Below are positions 45,981 to 54,994 of a stretch of 64,000 bases of DNA, piece by piece. Under the pieces are notes generated by a model. That model was not told the DNA's origin. It worked only from the letters and a program-made list of their open reading frames with translations, and ran no database searches. The first letter of the stretch is position 1; the number at the start of each line of letters is the position of its first letter. The position numbers and the translations under genes are program-made. The DNA is from Roseiarcus sp963794155 (GTDB lineage Bacteria > Pseudomonadota > Alphaproteobacteria > Rhizobiales > Beijerinckiaceae), in the NCBI GenBank assembly GCA_963794155.1, contig CAWCCX010000008.1, positions 682,001-746,000 on the forward strand, in the 5' to 3' direction.

Positions 45981-47571
45981 ATGCTGTTTAATTCTCATGA
46001 ATTCCTGTTCGTGTTTCTGCCGGCGACCCTGATCGGATTCTATTTACTCGGCCGCGTCTCCCGCCAATCGGCGATCATATGGCTCATTCTGACCTCGCTG
46101 GTGTTCTACGGCTGGTGGCGGCCGCTCAACATCCTCATCATTGCTCCCTCGATCGTCATCAATTATGCCCTGGCGTCGTTCCTGCTGCGACTGAGCCAGC
46201 GCGGCGACTCGCCGGGCCTGTCGCGGACGGTGCTGCTCGTTGGCCTCCTTTTCAATGTCGTCTTCCTGGGTTTCTTCAAATATGCCGACTTCGTCTATGG
46301 CACGATCAATGACGTCTTTGGCGCCAATCTCATCCTCCTGAATGTCATTCTGCCGCTCGGCATCTCGTTCATCACCTTCCAGAAGATCGCCTTCCTGATC
46401 GACGTTCAGGCCGGGCGGGTCAAAGCCTTCACGTTTCGCGAATATTGCACCTTCGTTCTTTTTTTCCCCCAGCTGATCGCCGGGCCGATCGTGCATTACC
46501 GGGAGATGATGCCGCAGTTTGCGGCCGCTACCTGCCGCTTCGACAAGGAAAACTTCGCCGTCGGTCTGACGCTGTTGGTTTTCGGCCTGTTCAAGAAGGT
46601 CGTGCTCGCCGACAATATCGCGCCGCTGATCACGCCGATCTACCAACACTCGGCCGCCGGCGGCCAGACGCCGTTCCTGCTGGCGTGGCTGGCGGCGGTC
46701 GGCTTCACGCTGCAGATCTATTTTGACTTCTCCGGCTATACCGACATGGCGCTCGGGCTCGGCCGGTTCTTCGGCATCAAACTGCCGCCGAACTTCAACT
46801 CGCCGCTGAAGGCCTCGAGCATCATCGATTTCTGGCTGCGCTGGCACATGACGCTGACGCGCTTCCTGACCGCCTACATATACAACCCCCTGGTGCTGTC
46901 GCTGACGAGACGCCGGGCGGCGAACGAGGTCGCCCGGATTCGGCGGGCGCAACCCCTCGCTCGGGGCGTTTGTGTCGCTGCTGATGGTTCCGCTGATTGC
47001 AACCATGTTCATATCAGGGCTTTGGCACGGGGCCGGTTATGGATTCATCATCTGGGGCCTCATCCACGGCGTCTATCTCGTTATCAATCATGGGTGGCGG
47101 GTGTACGCGGCGCATCGGTGGCGCGACAGGGCGGCTTATGCCCGAGTCATGCAGCCGGCCGGTTTCGTCCTGACCTTCGTCTCGGTCACGACGGCGATGG
47201 TCTTCTTTCGCGCGGCGACGGTGAGGTCGGCGGTGGATCTGGTCAAGGGCATCTTTGGATTGAATGGCATCGCGCTGCCGCACGGCGCCGCGGCGGTCGC
47301 CGAGATCTACGGCACCGATATCAAGCAGGCCGCAATCTGGGTCGCGATCCTCTTGGTCATCGCCCTCGTCTGTCCCAACACCCTCGAGATCCTCGCCCCC
47401 TATGAGCCGGCGCTGGGGGTGAAGCCGAAGTCGACCGCGCCGTTCTTGGGAGGATTTCGAATTCCGGCCTGGGGTCCCTCGCTGCCGTGGGCGGTGGCGA
47501 TATCGGTCGCCGCCGCGGTCGCCATCTTTTACACTGGCGGCCCGAGCGAGTTCCTGTATTGGCAATTCTAG
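45981..47571 (+). CDS. MBOAT O-acyltransferase (AlgI/DltB-like), frame interrupted
   Basis: Polytopic membrane acyltransferase. The first part runs from ATG 45981 (LFNSHEFLFVFLPATLIGFY) through DFWLRWHMTLTRFLTAYIY; after about 46921 the protein continues in another frame with GGRNPSLGAFVSLLM and the catalytic histidine in SGLWHGAGYGFIIWG, to 47571. One base is missing or extra near 46915-46930. Corrected length is about 530 residues. MBOAT proteins accept acyl groups from cytosolic carriers and export them onto periplasmic polysaccharide; here the ACP gene directly upstream is the obvious donor. Confidence 0.82.
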
Positions 47572-47939
47572 AGCGGGTTGCGCTTGGGTGGGATTGGTTC
47601 CAGCGCAAGGGGCGGCTGGATGGCGGCGCGCTGGCTCCTGCTAACAGGAGAAAACAGGGGTGAATGGGCCGGGCGGGGCCGCCTCGGGCGCGAAAGGACG
47701 TTTGTTTCCAATCATTTCCTCGCAAACCCCGGCGCCCGGTCGCGGCGAACAGAACAGGAAGACAACAGGGCGATAATCGCGCTTATCAGGGCGCTAACAG
47801 GAGCGGAACAGGCGGCGCGGACGGCGACGAAACTCTCCCATGCGGCGCCCGGATTATGCGACCCACGGATGGCTTTCATGACGGCGCCAAGCACCCCTGT
47901 CGATTCCCCGCCGGAGCCGAAGGCTCCAGCCGCCGCGCC
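47572..47939. other. 368-base convergent spacer with AACAGG motifs
   Basis: Lies between the 3' ends of the MBOAT and PQQ dehydrogenase genes. It begins with an imperfect inverted repeat (TTGCGCT ... AGCGCAA, 47579-47610) and carries a cluster of AACAGG motifs at 47643-47812. No gene is supported. Confidence 0.5.
47643..47812. repeat. Cluster of degenerate AACAGG repeats
   Basis: AACAGG at 47643, 47653, 47753, 47764, 47796 and 47807, plus AACAGA at 47748. Spacing is irregular but density is far above chance in GC-rich DNA. Looks like a decayed tandem repeat. Confidence 0.5.
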
Positions 47940-49734
47940 TCACGGTTTTCCGCTCCCGTCGAGGCCGAGCACCACGATCTTGCCGGTCACGGATTCGGTT
48001 GGCCAGGAGACGCCGGTAAGGCCGGTCGTCACGGCGATTTTTTCGCCGCCGCCGGCCTCATAGGCGATGACGCCGCCGCCGATCGCGCCGCCGATCTTCT
48101 GACCCCATAACTTCTCGCCGGTCGCTGCGTCGAGCGCATAGAAGTTGCCGCCGACGTCGCCAAAAAACACCAGGCCTCCGGCGGTCGGCGTCGTGCCGCC
48201 GACGACCGGGTAATTGGACTTCACCCTCCATTTCCAGACGCCGGTGTCGGCGTCGACGGCGTAGACCCAGCCGCCCCACGCTCCTCGTCCGTCGTCCTGC
48301 CTGCCCAGGATCTGAAACGGGTTTCGGGTTGCCATTCCAAACCACACGCCGCCGGTATGGACGTCCCGCAGCTGCTGCTCCGTCTGTAGCTTCACGGTCG
48401 TGCACCATTCGGTCTCGCCGGTGAGGATAAGGTTGGTCTGCGGATCATAGGCTGGCCCGTTCCACTCAGACCCCCCGGTCGCGCCCGGGCAAAATCGGAC
48501 TTCGGAGTTGACCGAGAACGGTTCGTCGACGTTCTCGATTCTGGTCACCGGCGCGCGATAGATGATGGCGTTGGCAGCAAGATCGACGCCATAGAGATAT
48601 CCGTCCTTGGGCGCCGCCGACATGAGCTTTTTGCCGCCCGCCGTCTCAATGAGGCTCGGCGCGCTCGCGACGTCCCAATCATGCCAGTCCCTCTGCACAA
48701 GCTTGAAGTGGCGTTTGTAGGCCCCGGTCTTGGCGTCAAGCACGACGATCGAGCCGGTGTAGAGATTGGCGCCCTCGCGCACTCCGATCGCGTAAGCTGG
48801 CCCGGGATTGCCGACCGGCACGTATAATTCGCCCGTGGCCGGGTCGAGTGTGTAGGACGTCCAGCTGGCGCCGCCGCTGATCGGGATCCCCGGCGCGTTG
48901 TTCCAGGTCGAGGTATCGAGCGGCGATTCGCCTAGCGGTCCCAGGATCCGATCGCCCTCGGTCTTCGGTACGAGGAAGAACTCCCAGACGATCGCGCCGG
49001 TCTTGGCGTCAAGCGCGAACAAGTGCCCTTTTCCGCCTTTGGCGTCGCCGCCGGCGTTGCCGATGAAGACCAGGCCGTTCCAGGCGATTGGCGCAGCCGG
49101 GACGAACTCGCCTCTCGTCGCGTCGGCGATGGTCGTCTGCCAGATCCGCTTACCGGTCTTGAAGTCATAGGCGTGCACACGCCCGTCCTGCGCGCCGCGA
49201 TACAGCATGCCGTCCCAATAGGCCGCCCCTCGCGCGGCCGACAGGAAGGAGAGGGGGAAGTCCTCGTGCGTACGCCAGTTCTCGGCGCAGGTCGCAGGAT
49301 CGAGCGAGAAAATGTCGGAAAAGGTCGTGCCGATCAGCGCGCCCTCGACCATGATAAGGCCCGAACTCGAAGCTCGAATATTGCCCGGTGTCGTAAGTGC
49401 ACAACACCTTCAGCTTACCGATCGCGCCGGCGTTTATTTCGGCCAATGGCGCGTAGCGCTCAGACGTCAGCGTCCGGTTGTAGCTTGGCCAGTCGCCCTC
49501 GGCGGCGTTCGCGGCCGCAACGGGAGGCGAAGGCGCGACGCCGTTATAGGCCGGGTTGAGTTCAGTCGTGATTGCGCCTTTGGGCGCCGCCCAGGACCGA
49601 AGGGTGTTGCGCGTCATGGCGACAAACAGGGACATCTGCGTGGGATATGCGCGGTAGAGCGCGAATCCCGCCGCGGCGCACGCCACTACCAGCGCCGCGG
49701 CGATAAGCGCGGCGACAATCATGCGTCTCTTCAT
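47940..49734 (-). CDS. PQQ-dependent dehydrogenase (quinoprotein), frame interrupted
   Basis: Beta-propeller dehydrogenase of the PQQ family. The N-terminal part (ATG 49734, one membrane helix, then DWPSYNRTLTSERYAPLAEI) ends with STYDTGQY-type sequence; near 49360 a single extra C/G shifts the frame and the protein continues with LIMVEGALIGTTFSDIF to 47940. Corrected length about 597 residues. The active-site stretch HDWDVASAP has Ala two positions after the presumed catalytic Asp, which favours a calcium rather than lanthanide enzyme. Tryptophan docking motifs such as GGWVYAVDADTGVWKW recur. The substrate is unknown. Confidence 0.82.
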
Positions 49735-49965
49735 CGGGTTTCAATCGGCTGGGATCGACTTGCCGGGCGCTGATTGCGCACCGGCGCCAACTGCGCCCGA
49801 TCCGGACAAAGCGGCCAAGTTCAAGCTCGCAGCGAACCGTTTCGCTACGCAGATTTGCGATTCGAAGCGCATCGTGATCGTGAATTCATCCGGATCCGCT
49901 TCCCCCGCCGCGGGCCGGACACCATCAGCAGAGATCGGACCGTCGCGCAAGAGCGGCCTGCCGAG
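49735..49965. other. Spacer between ispH and the PQQ dehydrogenase
   Basis: 231 bases on the 5' side of the dehydrogenase and the 3' side of ispH. No convincing coding frame, operator or terminator is seen. Confidence 0.35.
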
Positions 49966-50925
49966 TCAGACCGCTTCGCGCAGCACCCGCGGCAGCGGAA
50001 AGACCACGGATTCGCTCGCCGTGGTCAGCGCTTCGATCGCGATCGCGTAGCGCTCGCCGAGCGCTTGCAGGACGCGCTCGACCAGCGCCTCCGGAGCGGA
50101 AGCGCCGGCGGTGACCGCGACCGACCGGAGGCCATCGAGCGCTCGCCAGTCGATCGCGCGCGCGTCGGCGACGAGCTGGGCGGCGCAGCCCTCGCGCTCG
50201 GCGACCTCACGCAGGCGCTGCGAATTAGAGGAATTGTCGGCCCCGACGACAATGAACGCCTCAACCTCGCGCGCCGCCGTTTTCACTGCTTCCTGGCGGT
50301 TGGTGGTCGCATAACAGATGTCCTCGATCGGCGCGGCGTGGATCGAGGGAAAGCGCCGTTCGAGCGCGGCCACGATGTCGCGGGCGTCGTCGACCGAAAG
50401 CGTCGTCTGGGTCACGTAAGCCGTGTCGCCGCCGGCCGGCGCGAGCCTTTCGGCCTCTTCGACCGTGCTCACCAGCGTCACCGCTCCCGGCGGCAATTGT
50501 CCGATCGTGCCGACCACCTCCGGATGCCCGGCGTGGCCGATGAGAATGACGCGCCGGCCGCGCTTGAAATGGGCCTGCGCCTCGCGATGGACCTTCGTCA
50601 CAAGCGGGCAGGTGGCGTCGATCGCGAACAGGTTGCGCGCTTGCGCCTCCTCCAGGACCGCCTTGGCGACGCCGTGGGCGGAGAACACGACCGGATGTGG
50701 TCCGGGCGGCGCCTCGCTGAGCTCCGCGATGAAGACCGCGCCCTTGGCCCTGAGCGCGTCGACGACATGTTTGTTGTGGACGATCTCGTGACGCACGTAG
50801 ACCGGGGAACCGTAAATCGCGAGCGCCCGCTCGACCACGTCGATCGCTCGGACCACCCCGGCGCAAAAGCCGCGCGGCGCGCAGAGGACCACCCGAAGGG
50901 AAGGCTTGATCTGCGCAGCGCTCAT
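49966..50925 (-). CDS. ispH: 4-hydroxy-3-methylbut-2-enyl diphosphate reductase
   Basis: Final enzyme of the MEP isoprenoid pathway, a 4Fe-4S protein making IPP and DMAPP. 319 residues from ATG 50925. The three cluster cysteines are visible: Cys21 in RGFCAGV, one in DATCPLVTK, and one in EDICYATTNRQEAV. The catalytic glutamate lies in TTNRQEA and the conserved HEIVHNKHVV loop is intact. In many Rhizobiales it is followed by thrB and rnhA; here that pair is 13 kb further along the same strand. Confidence 0.95.
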   Translation of the reverse strand: MSAAQIKPSLRVVLCAPRGFCAGVVRAIDVVERALAIYGSPVYVRHEIVHNKHVVDALRAKGAVFIAELSEAPPGPHPVVFSAHGVAKAVLEEAQARNLFAIDATCPLVTKVHREAQAHFKRGRRVILIGHAGHPEVVGTIGQLPPGAVTLVSTVEEAERLAPAGGDTAYVTQTTLSVDDARDIVAALERRFPSIHAAPIEDICYATTNRQEAVKTAAREVEAFIVVGADNSSNSQRLREVAEREGCAAQLVADARAIDWRALDGLRSVAVTAGASAPEALVERVLQALGERYAIAIEALTTASESVVFPLPRVLREAV

Positions 50926-51029
50926 TGCACTGGACTCCAGGACCCGAGGCATGGCGTCTTTCCGAGCGTAGGAACGGCAAGTCAAGAGTTCGAGATGCGG
51001 CGCTGCTGCGCCCGGCCCGGCTTGAACGA

Positions 51030-51668
51030 TCATCGAGCCCGAGGCGGCGATCGAAGTCCGTCCATGAGGATATCGATCAAGCGCCGGGCGCTCGCCTCCC
51101 AGTCGGCGCCGGCGTTGAAATGCGTGAAACCGGCGAGCGCGCGCAAGAGGTCAGCGGGGTCGGCGTCGCCGCGAATGTCGCCAGCAGCTTTGGCGTGTTC
51201 GACCATGAGGCCCATGGCCTCGGTGATCCGCGCGCCCGACGACGCATAGAGCTCCGAGGCGCCTCCGACCATCGACTTGAGGGCCGGCGCGATGACCCTC
51301 TTGGTCGCGACATAATCGACAAACAGCCGCATCCAGGCATGGAGCGCCTCGCCAGGCGGCAAGGACCGGGTGAGGCGATTTGCCGCATCCGCCAATTGCT
51401 CGACCTCCCGGCGATAGACGGCTTCGACGATCGCCTCGCGGGTCGGGAAGTGGCGGTAGAGGGTGCCGATCCCGACGCCGGCGCGGCGGGCGATCTCGTC
51501 CAGACTGACCTCGGCTCCGGCCGCGGCGAATGACGCCTTGGCCGCCTCGAGCAGCCGGTCGCGGTTGCGCAGCGCGTCGGCGCGCGGTTTTCGCCCCGTC
51601 TCGGCCGGCTTCTCTCGGCCGCGCCCGACTTCGGCGCGGCCAGCTCGCCCTTTTGCGCGGAGGTTCAC
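51030..51668 (-). CDS. TetR family transcriptional repressor
   Basis: 212 residues from GTG 51668, preceded by GAGGGCGGAAAG. The helix-turn-helix occupies residues 35-80 (LLEAAKASFAAAGAEVSLDEIARRAGVGIGTLYRHF signature in pieces). The C-terminal part fits the SBT1/TetR_C_33-like regulators often paired with oxidoreductases. Divergent from an SDR gene with a two-part palindrome between them, so it probably represses both units until a ligand releases it. Confidence 0.9.
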   Translation of the reverse strand: MNLRAKGRAGRAEVGRGREKPAETGRKPRADALRNRDRLLEAAKASFAAAGAEVSLDEIARRAGVGIGTLYRHFPTREAIVEAVYRREVEQLADAANRLTRSLPPGEALHAWMRLFVDYVATKRVIAPALKSMVGGASELYASSGARITEAMGLMVEHAKAAGDIRGDADPADLLRALAGFTHFNAGADWEASARRLIDILMDGLRSPPRAR

Positions 51669-51700
51669 CTTTCCGCCCTCACTTGTCCGCTCCCACTTGC

Positions 51701-51747
51701 TAAACGGAGGGAGCCTCCGTATATAAATCGGAGACGACCTCCGTTTA
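51701..51747. promoter_or_regulatory. Double palindromic operator between tetR and the SDR gene
   Basis: ACGGAGG-GAG-CCTCCGT (51704-51720) and CGGAG-ACGAC-CTCCG (51729-51743), about 24 bases centre to centre. Both lie inside a longer inverted repeat, TAAACGGAGG (51701-51710) and CCTCCGTTTA (51738-51747). The AT-rich TATATAAA between them looks like a promoter element. The spacing suits two TetR dimers side by side. Confidence 0.8.
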
Positions 51748-51835
51748 TGGCTCCCGCGCAGCGCTGGCAATCCTTGGCCGTCAAGGAAGCGAAACGGAGC
51801 ACGGGGTTTTTAGCTTCGAGAGAGGGGAGACGATC

Positions 51836-52801
51836 ATGGCGAAAGCCTTTGGCGCGACATCAACCACCGACGAAGTCCTCGAGGGCGCGGATCTCAGCGG
51901 CAAGCGCGCGCTGGTAACGGGCGTATCGGCCGGCCTCGGCGTGGAGACAGCGCGCGCTCTCGCCACGCACGGTGCGGAGGTGGTTGGCGCCGCGCGCGAT
52001 CTTGTAAAGGCGAAAGAAGCGACCGCGGCGGTGCGCACGGGCGCCGCGAACGGCGGCAGCCTCGAGCTCGTCGAGCTTGATCTCGCCTCACTGCAGAGCG
52101 TGCGCGCCTGCGCCGACGCGCTCGTCGCCGACGGAGGCATGTTCGACCTCATCATCGCCAACGCCGGCGTCATGGCCTGCCCGTTCGGCAAGACCGCCGA
52201 CGGGTTCGAGACCCAGTTCGGGACCAATCACCTCGGTCATTTCGTGCTGGTGAACCGGATCGCCGCGCTGATGAAGCCGGGCTCGCGGCTGGTCAATCTG
52301 TCCTCGGCCGGCCATCGCTACTCCGACGTCGATCTTGAGGATCCGAACTTCGACCGCACGCCCTACGACCCATGGATCGGCTACGGCCGATCGAAAACCG
52401 CGAACATCCTGTTCGCCGTCGAGTTCGATCGCCGCCACAAGGCGAGCGGCGTGGCGGCGACGGCGGTCCACCCCGGCGGGATCCAGACCGAGCTTTCCCG
52501 CCATCTCACGCGCGAGGCGACGCAAGCGTTGATCGAGAGGATCAACGCGGCCCAGCGCGCTGCGGGCGAGTCGGACTTCCGCTACAAGACCATCCCGCAA
52601 GGCGCAGCGACGACCGTTTGGGCGGCTGCGGTCGCCAAGGCGGATGAGGTCGGCGGCCGCTATTGCGAGGATTGCCACGTGGCGCAGATCGAGCCCGACC
52701 CGGCCAAGCGCGCGGGGGTTAAGCCTTACGCGCTCGATCCCGAGCTCGCCAAGGCGCTCTGGGCGAAGAGCGAGGAGATGGTCGGCGAACGGTTTGCGTA
52801 G
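51836..52801 (+). CDS. Short-chain dehydrogenase/reductase, retinol-dehydrogenase-like
   Basis: NAD(P)-dependent oxidoreductase of 321 residues. Cofactor loop TGVSAGLG, NAG in IIANAGVM, catalytic Ser in LVNLSSAGH and the YGRSK pair (Tyr-x3-Lys). The long C-terminal region after VHPGGIQTEL fits the WW-domain oxidoreductase/retinol dehydrogenase-like SDRs. Expression is probably induced by the substrate of the divergent TetR repressor. Physiological substrate unknown. Confidence 0.92.
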   Translation: MAKAFGATSTTDEVLEGADLSGKRALVTGVSAGLGVETARALATHGAEVVGAARDLVKAKEATAAVRTGAANGGSLELVELDLASLQSVRACADALVADGGMFDLIIANAGVMACPFGKTADGFETQFGTNHLGHFVLVNRIAALMKPGSRLVNLSSAGHRYSDVDLEDPNFDRTPYDPWIGYGRSKTANILFAVEFDRRHKASGVAATAVHPGGIQTELSRHLTREATQALIERINAAQRAAGESDFRYKTIPQGAATTVWAAAVAKADEVGGRYCEDCHVAQIEPDPAKRAGVKPYALDPELAKALWAKSEEMVGERFA

Positions 52802-53030
52802 ACCGGGGCCACCCCGTACGGAGCCTGCGATGCTCGCATGATCCGCCGACCTCGCGGCAGCGCCACAGGCGCAAAATTAAATCGATGCAACAGGGCCGGC
52901 GCGGGCCAGCGGTCAAACGAAATGATCGGTGAGACGGGCAATGCGCCTGGTCGTGACTTCTGCGGATTGCCGGCTCGAAGTCATTGCCTCTCAGCCCAAT
53001 GACTATTTCGCGGCGGGGAGGTCCGCTTCG

Positions 53031-53161
53031 GCGGATTCGCCCGGGGCGGTTTCACTTCCTGGCGGTCAGGGGTTGGCTCGCGCTTTGGCGATGCGCTCCT
53101 CCAAAGCGGCCGCGCCGACCGCGCCTGTGACGGCCTCGTTCCCGATTACATAACTCGGCAT
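53031..53161 (-). pseudogene. Duplicated 3' fragment of the DsbA-family gene
   Basis: About 128 bases matching 54142-54268 at roughly 95 percent. On the minus strand 53161-53066 encodes the last 30 residues of the DsbA-like protein (PSYVIGNEAVTGAV ... AKARANP, stop). The upstream catalytic part is missing. Homology ends abruptly at the residue after GTPSY, right next to the stem-loop. Confidence 0.85.
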
Positions 53162-53192
53162 GGAGGCCGCCGGGTTGCGGCCTCCTTTCCTT
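53162..53192 (+). terminator. Perfect stem-loop with T-rich flank
   Basis: GGAGGCCGC-CGGGTT-GCGGCCTCC followed by TTTCCTT: a 9-base perfect stem with 6-base loop. The T-rich side faces the + strand. It lies 38 bases past the end of the PEP-CTERM frame and may end transcription from either side. Confidence 0.55.
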
Positions 53193-53222
53193 CGAAGCTA
53201 GGCTCAAGCCTTCATTGCGCGC

Positions 53223-54000
53223 TTACGCCTTGGCCGCGACGCCCCGGCGCGAGGCGCGATAGCCGGCCAAAGCCATCCCTGCGAAGCCGATGATCATCAT
53301 TGCCCAAGTCGATGGTTCCGGCACCGAATAAATGACCGAAAACAGATTCGACATCGATTGCACGCTGGCCGTTGAGAACGGTCCCGCCATGACAGATATC
53401 TCCGAGTTCGATCGAATCGGTGGTCCGCACGGGAAATGTTGCGAAGTCAAATGTATCAGCCGTTTCTTTGTTCTGGCCCACCGCGAGGTTGGCCGCCAAA
53501 GTGTCCTAGGAAGCCGAGACGACTCCGTCGCCGGGCGGCTGGGAGCAATTGCAACTTAGATTTACGCCATTGATGATGAGCGCCTCGTCGGTCAGTTTCT
53601 GATTTTTGGCCACCACCATGACGTCGTAGGTGATCGTTCCGTCGAGTTCCCCATTGTTGACTTCCCAGGGGGCCGAGAACATCAGCCCGGAGCCGACGTT
53701 TATATCAAAATCAAAGCCCACAGTGACATCACTCGATGGGATCTCCGTGGCGTTATCAGCGCTAGGCGTGTATTCGAAGTTGTTGAACAGCATCCCGGCG
53801 AACGTGCAGCCGCCGGCTCCGAGGGCGATATAAGACTTTAAGGTTCCCCCCGCGCATGGCGCCGCCAGGCTCGCCGTCGGCGCTCCGAGCACAAAGGCGA
53901 TGAAAGCCATTAAACGAATCAAGGTCCAACGAACGGCGCCGCCGCTCACGAGGACCCCTAAGTCTACTCCATACGCGCTCCTGTCCTTTGCGTTTCGCAT
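53223..54000 (-). pseudogene. PEP-CTERM domain secreted protein, broken
   Basis: ATG 54000 has a strong ribosome site (GGAGGGAGGTCATT). A signal peptide ends near ASLAAP; the body runs to VSAS, where an in-frame TAG (53506-53508) interrupts it, then continues in the same frame (LAANLAVGQNKETADTF). Within 53385-53450 the frame must change to reach VPEPSTWAMMIIGFAG and a final basic cluster (YRASRR), the PEP-CTERM sorting signal recognised by exosortase/XrtA systems. So the gene has one nonsense codon and one frameshift. No exosortase gene is in the window. Confidence 0.78.
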
Positions 54001-54174
54001 AATGACCTCCCTCCGGTCACATGTTTTTCGCGGCAATGCTTGACCGCGGCGAGGAAAGACTCGTCCCAGCGGTTGTCAAAGTCAACAGACCGGAACGGCG
54101 CGGCGATGCGGAGAGGGCGGCCGGGGCGTGATCCGGCGGGCGCGGATTCGCCCGGCGGCTTCACTTCCTGGCGG

Positions 54175-54969
54175 TCAAGGGTTGGCTCGCGCTTTGGCGA
54201 TGCGCTCCTCCAAAGCGGCCGCGCCGACGGCGCCTGTGACGGCCTCGTTCCCGATCACATAACTCGGCGTGCCGGAGAAGCCGAGCGCGCTCGCGAGCCT
54301 CATGTCTTCGGCCAACGTCGCGCCAACCTCGTCGCTCGCCATGTCGCGCTCAAGGCGGGTCATGTCGAAGCCCTGATCCCTGGCCGCATCGAGCGCCTTC
54401 TGCTCGCTCGCCGGGCCGGAGCCGCCGAGCAGCTCCTGATGGAAGGCTAGATACTTCGCTGGGTCCTGCATCCGCGCCGCGATGGCGACGCGCGCGGCCT
54501 CGGTCGAGCCCGGGCCCAGGATCGGGAATTCTTTCAGCACGATTTTGAGATGCGGATCGTCGCGCAGCAGCGCGCGCATGTCATTGAGGGCGCGCTTGCA
54601 GAATCCGCAATTGTAGTCGAAGAACTCGACCAGCGTGACGTCGCCGTTCGGATCGCCCAGCGTCGCCTGGCGCGGCGAGGCGAAGAGCTCGGCGGCGTTG
54701 CTCGCAATCGCCGCGCTGCGGTCCGGACCCGGCTTCGCGATCGGGTTTGCCGAGGCCCCGGGCCGATGCTTCAGGAGTTCGGCGAGGATCTGGCCGACCG
54801 CCTCCGGATGCTTGATGAAATAGGCCTTGACGATCTCGCCGACATCGTCGGGATGCGCCGCGAGATAGTCCTTGACGATCGCCTCGGTCTCCGCGCGCAA
54901 GTCCTGCGCCGTGGCGGCCTCAGGCGCGAGCGCCGCGAGCGCGGCGATGACAAAGATCACTGTTCTCAT
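54175..54969 (-). CDS. DsbA-family thiol-disulfide oxidoreductase
   Basis: Periplasmic thioredoxin-fold protein, 264 residues from ATG 54969. Signal peptide (residues 1-20, ending AATAQ), an N-terminal helical domain (ETEAIVKDYLAAHPDDVGEI) like that of ScsC/BcfH-type proteins, then the DsbA domain with the redox motif CGFC in FFDYNCGFCKRA and the cis-Pro in FSGTPSYVIG. It can form or shuffle disulfides. It is the last gene of a leftward operon behind two secreted proteins with 31 and about 48 cysteines, which are its likely substrates. Its 3' end is duplicated at 53031-53161. Confidence 0.9.
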   Translation of the reverse strand: MRTVIFVIAALAALAPEAATAQDLRAETEAIVKDYLAAHPDDVGEIVKAYFIKHPEAVGQILAELLKHRPGASANPIAKPGPDRSAAIASNAAELFASPRQATLGDPNGDVTLVEFFDYNCGFCKRALNDMRALLRDDPHLKIVLKEFPILGPGSTEAARVAIAARMQDPAKYLAFHQELLGGSGPASEQKALDAARDQGFDMTRLERDMASDEVGATLAEDMRLASALGFSGTPSYVIGNEAVTGAVGAAALEERIAKARANP

Positions 54970-54994
54970 CGAGCAACCTCCAAACGTCCGCCGA

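Larger units (their letters stand above)
52802..53222. other. 421-base region holding a dsbA 3' fragment and a stem-loop
   Basis: The first 230 bases show nothing recognisable. From 53031 to about 53159 the sequence is a near-copy of the dsbA 3' end found at 54142-54268, and a perfect 9-base stem-loop follows at 53162-53185. Confidence 0.7.

Noticed and set aside
49741..49950. 69-codon minus-strand frame beside the PQQ dehydrogenase
   Set aside because: No recognisable motif or ribosome site; the position and composition fit chance.
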